The notes under the pieces were generated by a model. It did not search any database. It saw only the letters and a list, made by a program, of their open reading frames with translations, and was not told the origin of the DNA. From UBA4465 sp002292365 (GTDB lineage Bacteria; Bacteroidota; Bacteroidia; Cytophagales; Cyclobacteriaceae): a stretch of 64,000 nucleotides of DNA. The stretch lies in assembly GCA_943788615.1 (NCBI GenBank), contig CALSQY010000004.1:310001-374000 (forward strand), given 5' to 3'. Below, in pieces: positions 27,092-36,900 of this stretch. The position numbers and the translations under genes were made by a program. Each line of letters opens with the position of its first letter. The stretch's first letter is position 1.

Positions 27092-28702
27092 TTAAACTAC
27101 TGATAATCCGCACCGCTTGGTGGTCAAATCTTGCGTAATTAAATCCATTTTCTCTTTATTCAAAGGATAAAAGCTCATTACGCATGCGGCTGCCAAGGCA
27201 ATCATGGCAGGCACCCAACTCATCAGCATGATAATTCCTGTAGCGGCACCTTCGGCCGCTACTGCATCTTGCCCATCATAATGATACGAAGCCAGTACAA
27301 AGCCTATGATGGCTCCAGCGATACCTCCTCCAAATTTAGTTGCCAAAGATCCTGCTGAGTAAATAAGGCCTGTGGCACGTCTCCCATGGGTCCATTCGGA
27401 ATAGTCTGCGGCATCTCCAAGCATCACGAAGAGTAAGGTAGGAAACATGGCAGCCGCAAACTCTGATATCATCCCAATCGCAAATATGGGTATGTAGTCA
27501 TTGGGTCCACAGAAGATGAACAGGCAATTCACAAGAGCTGAAAAGATCAAGGCCATTATAAACAACCTCTTCTTACCATATCTTCTTCCTAAAGGAGCCA
27601 CACTCATGGCCCCCAAGATGGACGCCAAGGTCAGCGCAATCATAAAGCTAGAGGCCAATAACTCATTATTAAGGTAATGGAGGAAATAAATAACAATAAT
27701 ACCCATTTTGATGGAGGTATAAATATTGAACAGCAAACCAATGACCAACAGAACGAGCCAAGGTCGATTGTTCAGGAGTTGTTTGAAATCTTTAGCCAAA
27801 TCTTTCTTTTGATCCACTGGGGGTTTGACCCGTTCATTGGTCATAAGAAAGGTCACGATCATAAACAGGGCTAGAAATACGGATAATAAATAGATAGATT
27901 TACTGTATCCCTCTTTTTGATTGATTAAAGACAAGTCACTCTGATCGATCTCCTCTCTCCCGGATAAAATGAATACATATTCCTGCTGTGCTTTCATTGA
28001 AAAGCTAATACTTTGAGTAGGCGCTGTATTTGATGCCGCCTCTTCCTTTAACATAAATTTTCCAAGTCCTTTCTTAAGATTGATGCGCGCACTCGCTACG
28101 TCGACTGGAGCCGTAACCCGTACTTCGTATGAGCTTCCGTCAGGCAATGGCTCCCATTCGACTGTAGGATTTACATTGCCAAAGAAAACTACCAAATAGA
28201 GCAAGGCACCTTGTACCAACATTCCACCTGCAAAGGCCCCTACCATGCGATAAGATCCCAGACTGGTACGTTCCTTATCATCACCGGTCATGACCCCCAT
28301 CAAAGCTCCATAAGGGATATTATTGGCCGTGTATATCAATGTAAATAGAATATAAGTGACGTAGGCATAAAGCATCTTGTCCTGATTACCTAATTCCGGA
28401 GCGGTAAAAAGTAAGGATAAAATGAGTGCTAAGGGGACGGCAGTCCATAATACCCAAGGCCGAAATTTACCATATTTTGAGTTTGATCGATCTCCTAGGA
28501 CACCCATAAATACATCGCTCAATCCATCACTCGAACGGGCCACAAGCATAAGCAGACCGACAGAAATAGGATCTAATCCAAACACATCTACGTAGAAAAC
28601 AAATAAAAACGTAGAAACACCACGCCAAGCGATATTAGCCGCTCCATCACCTAAGGCATAGCCTACTTTCTCTTTTATTGACAGTTTCTCGTTTATTTCC
28701 AT
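27092..28702 (-). CDS. GPH-family sugar transporter (MFS) with a large extracytoplasmic insert
   Basis: The 536-residue protein has about 12 membrane helices and the GPH (glycoside-pentoside-hexuronide:cation symporter) features YALGDGAANIAW at the start, DVFMGVLGDRSNSKYGKFRPW in loop 2-3 and GDAADYSEWTHGRRATGL in the second half. Residues about 176-264 form a soluble, beta-rich insert between two helices, making it about 70 residues longer than usual GPH proteins. It starts the operon GPH-GH1-HAD-site-2 protease and probably imports the GH1 substrate across the inner membrane with a cation. Confidence 0.88.
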   Translation of the reverse strand: MEINEKLSIKEKVGYALGDGAANIAWRGVSTFLFVFYVDVFGLDPISVGLLMLVARSSDGLSDVFMGVLGDRSNSKYGKFRPWVLWTAVPLALILSLLFTAPELGNQDKMLYAYVTYILFTLIYTANNIPYGALMGVMTGDDKERTSLGSYRMVGAFAGGMLVQGALLYLVVFFGNVNPTVEWEPLPDGSSYEVRVTAPVDVASARINLKKGLGKFMLKEEAASNTAPTQSISFSMKAQQEYVFILSGREEIDQSDLSLINQKEGYSKSIYLLSVFLALFMIVTFLMTNERVKPPVDQKKDLAKDFKQLLNNRPWLVLLVIGLLFNIYTSIKMGIIVIYFLHYLNNELLASSFMIALTLASILGAMSVAPLGRRYGKKRLFIMALIFSALVNCLFIFCGPNDYIPIFAIGMISEFAAAMFPTLLFVMLGDAADYSEWTHGRRATGLIYSAGSLATKFGGGIAGAIIGFVLASYHYDGQDAVAAEGAATGIIMLMSWVPAMIALAAACVMSFYPLNKEKMDLITQDLTTKRCGLSVV

Positions 28703-28896
28703 CGGTATCCTAATTAATGAATTGCTTAGGGCCTCTTTGTATCGTTTTCAGTAATTGATTTAAGGATAGCTATTAAATGAGCCTCTGATAGTTATCTTCA
28801 AAAAATCCTGGCTTTAAAAATAGTTTGACCTAGTTTCATTTTATTCTAATTCAGCAAATAATTGTCCGATCGTGGATAAATAAATAGTGACTAAAA

Positions 28897-30681
28897 TCAA
28901 ATAATCTTGTTTTGCTTCAATAAGAACGTGGCGCTTTTGCTTTTGCAGACGCCCTTTCTCAGCTTGTAATCAAAGACAAGTTCGTCATTTTTGATCTCAC
29001 TTTCAAAACAATAATTGACCATCTGATCGGGATAATCTTGCTCCAAATCGCATAATTGAAGATCATGGGTGGCCAAGAGGCCCAAGGCTTTTTGAGCAAT
29101 CACCCTTTTTAGGATTTTCATCGACCCCAAAATTTTATCGTCTGAATTGGTCCCTCGCAATATTTCGTCCATCAAGAGCAAGCATCTGCCCTTCTCCAAC
29201 TGAGCCATGACAGTCTTTAACTTTTGTACTTCGGCAAAGAAGTAGGATTTCCCCTCGCTCAATGAATCTGCATGTCTCATCGTGGCCATCATGGGCAAAG
29301 GATGAATTTGGGCCTGATCACTACATACCGGGGCTCCCATCTTGGCCAAAGCGAAGTTGATCCCTAAGGCACGTAAAAAAGTACTTTTTCCTGACATATT
29401 GGAACCCGTCAGTAAAATGAATTTTGAGTCCTGGAGCGTAAGAGTATTGGTTACCAATTCATTTTTGGCCACCATCGGATGACCCATGTTTATGAATTCA
29501 ACCTCAAATCGATCATTGAGGATAGGAAATACGTACTCAGGGTTATTAAAGGAAAAATGGGCAAAACTATTCAAACTCTCAAATTGTCCTAGGGCTTGTA
29601 TCCAAATGAATAGATGGTCGCCAAATCTTCGCTTCCATTTTAACATCAACGTCCTCACATTTAGATGATAGAGAAAAAGTCCTCCCAACAAAAGGGCTGC
29701 TAAAGGGTTACGAAAACTCCCCAATTGATGTACAATGTTTGACAATCGCTTGACATGATCGTGTGCCGAACGTTGCTCATAGAATGTTAATGTCTTAAGA
29801 TCCGTCAAGTAAGAACTTTTAAAAACTTGCTGATCTATTTGCGCCAAAAGTAGGCCATATTTCTTGAGGATCTGATCTATGTGATCAGCCATAATGAAAT
29901 CTTCATTAATTATTCTGTAATGTAGTCCTGTGATCAGCCAATTGATCAATATCGCGGTGAAACCTAAGTCATAGTAAATTTCCAATTTCGAAAAATAGTA
30001 AGATATAAACAAAGGCACAGGTAATGCTCCAAGGACTAAAAAAAGCAAATTGACTACTTTTGGAATCGTTTTTCTCTTTTTCAAGGTCCATGCCTTCAAT
30101 AATTCAATATGTCTCTCCTCGTCCTTCACTTCTGTAGCAATAGCCTCAAAAGATTGGCGCCATTCAATCTGGGCGGAAAGTTCTTTAATGGCCACCTGGC
30201 GATCTTTTATAAACCGAGGTTCATAACTTTCTAAGAAATCGTTTTTTAAGGTCTGCAAACCCAAAAAAGTCCGGGTACGATTGATTAGATGAAACAAAGA
30301 TTTTGGACCAAAAAAATCTAAGTCATACGCGTAATCATGACGCGGATCAGAAAATTTGCTCCCGTCATTATATTCACCAAAACCCAATTTATTTGATAAA
30401 ATTATCTGTTTATTATTTATATTTATTTTATTAGTAATCAATGTTTTATACCAGTTAATACGATCTGTTTGTTTAATTAAAATGAGAAAAATACTAATCA
30501 AGCCCAAACCTATAAAAAACGCCCCTATCACCCACTCTGCGCGGTAGAGTAGCACGGGTAATATAAAAGCAGCGGTAACAAGTAAACGGGAAATTAAGAT
30601 GACCAGTGCTTTCTTTTTCAAAACCTTTAAAGTTGCTTCATTTTGGTAAAGTAACCTATGATACTGTTCCAGAGATGTCAT
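28897..30681 (-). CDS. Membrane-anchored MutS-like ATPase
   Basis: The 594-residue protein has two hydrophobic pairs (about residues 23-60 and 205-250) before a MutS-type core and C-terminal ATPase. Walker A is TGSNMSGKST (425-434), the ATPase also carries Walker B LLLMDEILRGTNS and the signature HADSLSEGKSYFFAEVQK. It lacks the mismatch-recognition domain of MutS and the Smr domain of MutS2. Related Bacteroidota proteins are annotated only as MutS-related; the function is unknown. The gene is isolated, 194 bp from the GPH operon start and next to a DUF3078 relic. Confidence 0.83.
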   Translation of the reverse strand: MTSLEQYHRLLYQNEATLKVLKKKALVILISRLLVTAAFILPVLLYRAEWVIGAFFIGLGLISIFLILIKQTDRINWYKTLITNKININNKQIILSNKLGFGEYNDGSKFSDPRHDYAYDLDFFGPKSLFHLINRTRTFLGLQTLKNDFLESYEPRFIKDRQVAIKELSAQIEWRQSFEAIATEVKDEERHIELLKAWTLKKRKTIPKVVNLLFLVLGALPVPLFISYYFSKLEIYYDLGFTAILINWLITGLHYRIINEDFIMADHIDQILKKYGLLLAQIDQQVFKSSYLTDLKTLTFYEQRSAHDHVKRLSNIVHQLGSFRNPLAALLLGGLFLYHLNVRTLMLKWKRRFGDHLFIWIQALGQFESLNSFAHFSFNNPEYVFPILNDRFEVEFINMGHPMVAKNELVTNTLTLQDSKFILLTGSNMSGKSTFLRALGINFALAKMGAPVCSDQAQIHPLPMMATMRHADSLSEGKSYFFAEVQKLKTVMAQLEKGRCLLLMDEILRGTNSDDKILGSMKILKRVIAQKALGLLATHDLQLCDLEQDYPDQMVNYCFESEIKNDELVFDYKLRKGVCKSKSATFLLKQNKII

Positions 30682-30869
30682 CTTTTTTTAACGAGTAATT
30701 TAGTTTACTGGTACATAAATTTAATCTGACTATAGTAGAAAAGTTGCTATGAGACTTTTGAAGAATCCCTCTCACATGGCGTCCCAAACATCGATGCAAT
30801 CGACCAAAACAATGCTTCTTTACAGCACATAAAATATTACCTTTCATACTGCGTATCAAAATTAAGTAA

Positions 30870-31250
30870 CAAGGTATAATTTAAGCATTCCTTGATACGG
30901 TGTCCGAACTTAGACACCACATGGAACTTGTCATCTGTTTTAAGATACCGCTCATTGTTCCCTTGCTTTATAAAACCATAACCGATATTAATTTCTTTTC
31001 CCAACTTGTCTTACTATAGGTGTAATATGTAAAACATTTCATCAAACCATTCACAGCAAAACTGTTTCACACCCCGCAGCCCAATTGATCAATGTAGATT
31101 GAGCCAAACTTAAAGAAAAAATTCTCTTATTTCCCCATTTTGAGCTGGCATCTACTTCCTGCAACACTTGATTGGCGGAATCAAATATATCATTCCCAGC
31201 TCCAATTTGGACAGTCATCACCAAAAAAAAACACTCAGTATTTTCGCCAT
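30870..31250 (-). pseudogene. DUF3078 outer-membrane protein relic
   Basis: Within the 769 bp gap between 30682 and 31450 a minus-strand ATG at 31250 opens a signal-like MAKILSVFF, then a frameshift in the T-run. The next frame reads DIFDSANQVLQEVDASSKW and SLAQSTLINWAAGCE, a DUF3078 signature, then a stop. A third frame continues YSKTSWEKK and, after a further shift, NIGYGFIKQGNNERYLKTDD and HRIKECLNYT. The order and spacing match the N-terminal half of DUF3078 proteins; the C-terminal half is missing. At least three lesions and truncation mark it as a true relic. The rest of the gap is AT-rich, without other genes I can support. Confidence 0.7.
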
Positions 31251-31450
31251 GATCAATCCATTATTCTTAAAAAACTAAAAATGCGCAATATTGATGTGAT
31301 CATCAGTTGATCAAGACCATAAGTTGTAATTATATCATTTCATACTTGTCTAAAAATAAATATCATTGATAATCATTTGAATATGGAATTAGCCAAGAGA
31401 ATGACTGTTAATCGCTTTTTAATAACTTCAGGATGAGATCAGATGACATA

Positions 31451-32863
31451 TTAGGCTTTACGAGCTGCCAACTTGGCGGAAATTTCTTTGGCCTTTTCCT
31501 CGGTAATCTCATAATCTCTCATCACGTAAATAGCTAATAAAGTCCCCAATATGGGCAATCCAGAGAAAAATAATCGTAAGCCATACAATGCTTCTTCGGT
31601 TTGAGTAGCACTTCCAGATTCCCAACCTATTACAGATAAAATCACACCACTTAATCCTCCGGCAATTCCATATCCAAATTTTACCATCCACCAATATATG
31701 GCACCAAAAATACCCTCACGTCTTTTTCCTGTATTCAATTCGTCTAAGTCAATCACATCTGCGGTCATTGACATCATCAGCGTAAATAAACCCCCAATCC
31801 CAAAAGAGAAAAAAGGTAATGCAAGTAAAAACATATAAGGCTTTCCTGGTATAAATAAAAACCAAAACATAATATATCCTATGATAGAAACTGATTGTGA
31901 AACTATAAATGCTTTCTTTTTACCTACTTTGTTTGACAGTATAGTTACCGCGGGAATTACCAAGAAAGTGGTTACTAAAGCTCCAACACTTCCAAAAAGA
32001 GTAGGCCACCACCAGGCTCCATCAGGGCCTGTCACACCATTAAATAAAAAGAAAACAATGATGAAATAGGTAAATGCTGCTACCGTATTGAAAGCATTAA
32101 AAATTAGAAAAGTGGCAATACATAATTTTCTAAATGCTTTTATTTTGAATGCTTGACTAAAGTTGATAACAAATATGCTGTATAAACTTTTAATGATGTT
32201 TTTAAAAGTAATGCTATCGTAATCTTGATTTAAAGTTGATTTACTTTTTATAAAAATAGCCGGTATCATTGCAAAAGTCATACACACTAAACCCACCCAT
32301 ACTGCCAACTCTCTTACTGCAATTTCACTAGATTCAAAAAAATTTTGATCATCCATAATGACCCAAAACCATGGGGCAATGACCCACGCCCACTGGCCGA
32401 TAAATTGAGCGACAGCCATAATGTTTGTTCTTTCGTGAAAATCATCGCTCATTTCATATCCCATGGCTACATATGGAACACTAAATATTGTCAACCCAAC
32501 ATAAAAGAATAATGACCATAAAAGAAAATAGGTGAAGTTATAATCAATGTTACTTTCTTTATGGAGCTGCCACATGACAATGAATGAAAAACCCATTATT
32601 ATAGCTCCTAAAAAAACATATTGACGTCTACGCCCCCACTTTGATTTGGTGTTATCAGAGATAAAACCCATAATCGGATCGGTTATGGCATCAAAAAGTC
32701 TTGGGAAAATCATAACAAATCCCCACATCCATCCAGGAAAGCCTAAACTCTGGACAAGAACTACAATAAAAATACTTATAACGGCTGGAAACATTTGATT
32801 GGCGAGCATACCAAATCCAAATGCTATTTTTTGACCGAAGGGAACTTTATTATTTATAGACAT
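31451..32863 (-). CDS. GPH-family sugar:cation symporter (MFS)
   Basis: The 470-residue protein has about 12 membrane helices with the GPH signatures FDAITDPIMGFISDNTKSKW and GRRRQY in the 2-3 loop and TADVIDLDELNTGKRREGIFG in the C-terminal half. Its length is normal for GPH proteins, unlike the one at 27092. It starts 2 bp after the clan GH-A gene ends and is the last gene of the glucan locus, so it probably brings beta-glucan oligosaccharides or the products of the lipoprotein GH-A enzyme across the inner membrane. Confidence 0.9.
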   Translation of the reverse strand: MSINNKVPFGQKIAFGFGMLANQMFPAVISIFIVVLVQSLGFPGWMWGFVMIFPRLFDAITDPIMGFISDNTKSKWGRRRQYVFLGAIIMGFSFIVMWQLHKESNIDYNFTYFLLWSLFFYVGLTIFSVPYVAMGYEMSDDFHERTNIMAVAQFIGQWAWVIAPWFWVIMDDQNFFESSEIAVRELAVWVGLVCMTFAMIPAIFIKSKSTLNQDYDSITFKNIIKSLYSIFVINFSQAFKIKAFRKLCIATFLIFNAFNTVAAFTYFIIVFFLFNGVTGPDGAWWWPTLFGSVGALVTTFLVIPAVTILSNKVGKKKAFIVSQSVSIIGYIMFWFLFIPGKPYMFLLALPFFSFGIGGLFTLMMSMTADVIDLDELNTGKRREGIFGAIYWWMVKFGYGIAGGLSGVILSVIGWESGSATQTEEALYGLRLFFSGLPILGTLLAIYVMRDYEITEEKAKEISAKLAARKA

Positions 32864-32865
32864 GA

Positions 32866-33867
32866 TTAATATTTTTTGTTGAACAGCTCTTTAATTACAT
32901 CAAAAGTTAGCTTTTTATTTCTATTGATGTCAACAATACCCCAATATTCTTCATTAGGCACCCCGTCATAAGGGACACCGCTACTGTTAGGAGCCCATCC
33001 CCCTACGTCCTGTACATTAGGATTTCCCGCCTTCCATAAGCCATCGGTAAAAGAAAAGATAAATAGGCCAGTGTTATCTGCCGCGTTTTTGAGAACTTCA
33101 TCTATAATATTCGCATTTGCTACTGCCTGAGCCCTTTGATTTTCACCCGCCTCAAACCCAGCCTTAGCTATGGTCATATAACTATCAGCACCACTTTCAG
33201 AAAAATACATGGGTTTATCGCTCAACTTTTTCCAATCTTCTATGATTGATGCGGGTTGATCCCATCGGTACACATTCATACCCCATATATCAATGTTGGG
33301 ACACATGCCTCGTGCTAACTTATCTGGCAGTTCCCCATGTGCGGTGGCAACTGGGTGGGTTTTATCCAACTCATGGATGAACGCTGCAGACTCATTAAGT
33401 ATCTGATACCAGTTTTTTATGTCGCTAGTGAACCACTCAGGATGAAAATTATATTCATTCCCAAGCTCCCAAGCCAAAATAGATGGGTGAAACTTGTATT
33501 TCTCTATATAATCTAAATAAGTACTTGATGAAATATCAAAAGTACCTTTTTGATCGTACCCAAAACTGATAATGACTTTAAGACCTGCGTCCCAAATTTT
33601 ATCAAGTACTTCTTCTGATATGATAGGTTCATATACTCTGATGGTATTGATACCTGCCTCTACCATTAAAGACAAATCCTGATCTATCAAGTCAAAAGAA
33701 CGCTTAGTACTACCCTGAAGTACGGGATGGTAACAAATGCCTTTGATGAAGTAGGTCTCGTTATTTACCAATAACTGCTTACCTGATATTGTAACAAGAT
33801 TTAAATTAGTAGCCGGCTTGCATGCGAGGGCTAAAATAAGAATGAATACTGCCTTATGTATTTTCAT
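32866..33867 (-). CDS. Clan GH-A glycoside hydrolase lipoprotein (GH2/GH5-like TIM barrel)
   Basis: The 333-residue protein has a lipobox LALAC with Cys16, so it should be a lipoprotein in the outer or inner membrane. The barrel shows clan GH-A catalytic residues: acid/base Glu138 in WELGNEYNF and nucleophile Glu224 in FSESGAD. It consists of a TIM barrel only, as in proteins annotated as GH2 TIM-barrel domain proteins; the exact family cannot be set by eye. Given its neighbours, a beta-glucan or laminarin oligosaccharide is the likely substrate. It lies 78 bp downstream of the phosphorylase gene and 2 bp upstream of the GPH gene. Confidence 0.75.
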   Translation of the reverse strand: MKIHKAVFILILALACKPATNLNLVTISGKQLLVNNETYFIKGICYHPVLQGSTKRSFDLIDQDLSLMVEAGINTIRVYEPIISEEVLDKIWDAGLKVIISFGYDQKGTFDISSSTYLDYIEKYKFHPSILAWELGNEYNFHPEWFTSDIKNWYQILNESAAFIHELDKTHPVATAHGELPDKLARGMCPNIDIWGMNVYRWDQPASIIEDWKKLSDKPMYFSESGADSYMTIAKAGFEAGENQRAQAVANANIIDEVLKNAADNTGLFIFSFTDGLWKAGNPNVQDVGGWAPNSSGVPYDGVPNEEYWGIVDINRNKKLTFDVIKELFNKKY

Positions 33868-33945
33868 TTTATGTATTGATATCTATGCCTACCCCCAGAC
33901 CATTTATTTTTTATGAATAATTCCGTCTATAATCTCCTGAATTCA

Positions 33946-36900
33946 CTAATCTAGCATCAAGAAAACGACCAATTTATGGATCTCATTGGTTCTTTTAAAT
34001 ATCATGCGGCTCACAGTCAAATCTAATTGGTTTCCCTCAATGATCCGTCGTGCCCCGTCGTTAAAATGCACTTCAATTTTTGAAGTATGTGACGCTTGAT
34101 ATATGATGGGTATCTGACAATAAGTAAAGCCTAAGCTGTCCTTTTCAAGTGCAATCGAGCATCTTTCCTTAAGTACATTGACGTAAACATAGTCTTGATT
34201 TTCAGTCAAAAACTCATCATATCGCAACATAAAGGGATCAAATGTCAAAATGCCCTCTTGCACCTCAATGCCCAGTTCTCCCCACCTACTCAAAAGGTCT
34301 TCCTTTACTTGACCAGTCATCCCAGGCTGCTGGGCACCCTTACCTCCGGGTGTATGTGAATAGGCATCTGTGGAAAAGGCGCCATATAATTCTGGAGATT
34401 TATTGACTCCAATTCCTTCGTTGATCTCAAAATAATGATCAAATAACCTACCGACAAGGGCCTTGTCCTCTTTTTGCTTCACAGCATCCTTGGTTATCTC
34501 GAAAGTAGCTAATAACAACTTTGAGACCATGTGCCAATAGATAGAGCCCAGACCTTCATATCCAAAGAATGTTCCTGACCTTCCGGTAAAAGATTTATGA
34601 TCAAATACGCCTTCGAAGATTTGATATAGGGCCTCAGATTCTCTTTTTACCAATGCTTGATACATCTCAGGAAGCGATTCGAGCGAAGCTTTAAGAGAGT
34701 TGACATTATTAAAAGCGCCGTTGAAGTGATATTCTCCAAGTGCATCTCTTTCAACTACCTGAACATTCTTGTGTTCAATCAACTTTTTCAGGAGATCCGA
34801 ATTTAATATGGCCTCCTGAGGTATGGTATTCTTCTCAACAAACCTAGGTAAGCTTTTATTAGGGTAAAGTATATAACTAAATTGATCGACCCTAAACAAA
34901 CTACTAGACTTCAATGCGTCCAAAACCTCTAAACTCTCACTTGAAGATAAAAATCCTGAACTCAATACTGCTACTTGCCCTTCGAGCATTTCTGGTAGGT
35001 AGGAAATGGAAACTTCATCCTTACCTTTCACGGTCATCAAATTATAGGCATGGTAAAGGTGGTCTTTTCTTTTGTTTGCTTTAATAGAATGGGCTAAGAA
35101 CAAACTTGATAGATCAATAAATGAAGTAATCTCTGCTGTATGCACTTTTACTTTTTGCCCTGAAAACCTTTGGGTGTAAATGACCTTTCTGAAAGAACTT
35201 CCGGCACTTCCTAAGCCATCCAATACCCTTTTACGCTCTTTATCAGAAATATTACTCCTCAATAATGTCTGATTTTGAGCTAAAACATGGGTAAGCTCAC
35301 TTAAGAATTGCTTTAACTCTACTGAGATCCCAATATCCTCTCGATCATATTTACTTAAAATATTTTCAAAAAACTTAAGAAACCTTTTTAGGTAGTACAA
35401 GGTAACCATTGAGACACCATTTCCAACCAAGGCATTATTAGCATCATTCCACTCGGGACGTTGGGTATTCATCCAAATTCCACCCTCAGGTATGAAATTT
35501 GACATTTTAGCTAAAACAGTAGCTAAAACTTTCTCAATGAAGTTGACCTTATAAATTTGGTCATTGGCATCAGTAAGCAAGGCACCATCTGCGCCAATTT
35601 TTGTACGTTGTGCTTGTATGCGCGCTTCATTTGCATAATCGTAAACAATGGTATCTTTCGGATTTTCTAATAAATCTTCATAATCCTTGATCATATAAGG
35701 CACATTGGCATAAACAAACAAATTCTTCGAAAAAGACTCCGCTAGTTTATTAGGATAATAGTTTTCAATGAACTCCAAAAATTTGAGTAAATAAATGATT
35801 TGATGATCCCCCCAGTAACCGATATAAGCCCATGGATTGCCTGGCTCTATGGTCTCCCAGTCAAATCCATCTTTGGTAACGCGGTAAGGATTGTAGCCAT
35901 CAAACGTAGTGGCATTCAAGAACTTATATATCATCCCTTCAATGAATTCTGGGTATGAATATGCAAGTGCTTCCCAATTTTGAAAAAGATCTCTCCAATT
36001 TCCCTGATAATCCAATATTTTGGAGCCATCTACTTCGCTCTTCGTATTGATTGAAAACTGATTCCATGGGCGACTCGGATCGCCATGTCTTCTACTGAAC
36101 ATCAAGGGCAAGTACTCCGTACACAATCTTTTAAAATCAGCACTTTCATTTTCGGCTAATTGACGTAAATCATAAAGGTCAAACACATCAGATAAATTAT
36201 CTAGAAGAACCTTTTTTTCGGCAAAAACATTTTTATTCGCTTTGGACAAATATTCTAAGAAGTCAATCTTTCCTATCTGATAATTATGATCAAAGATACC
36301 CCCACGCATGATGTTGAACATGGTATTGGAAAAGTGACGAATATTACGAGGCCTATGCGCAGATAACCTCAACCCATCTGCAGCACCCACCAATTCAAGT
36401 AAATGCATCGAACCTGCTTCAATGTCTTTGTTAATTTGATCAAGTAGATTCTCTTTTGACTTGAGTCTTTCCTTAATCTTAATAATATCTGAAATAGATT
36501 GATTTACATCCGCGACAATCAACCAATTTTTTTGTTCTTTTGCTGATAGTGAAATTTCGTCATGCAGAAAATAAGCGCCTTTTTCTGCTTTCACATCCTC
36601 TTCTTGATTGAGTACCCCGCCCCTTCTAAAATTATCTAGTTGACTAGAGGAAAGCAGTATTATTGCATGATCTAAACCTAAAGACCAAACTACATTGGCT
36701 TTTAAAGCCTCGCTAGGCTCTGCTCTGTCCACTATGATGGCACTCAAAGAATAGATGCCCACACCAGAATCAGTCTCTAATTCACATTTTTTGTAAGCAT
36801 CTACTAAATTACTGCTACCGCTTTGAACGGCTTGCTCTACGCCATGAGGCAATAGATTTTGGATCCCATCTAACAAGGAAAGGGTAACTGCCTCTCCTCC

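Noticed and set aside
31297..31313. Short TGATCA-type inverted repeat as an operator
   Set aside because: A 6-bp palindrome in AT-rich DNA is expected by chance and no partner copies were found nearby.
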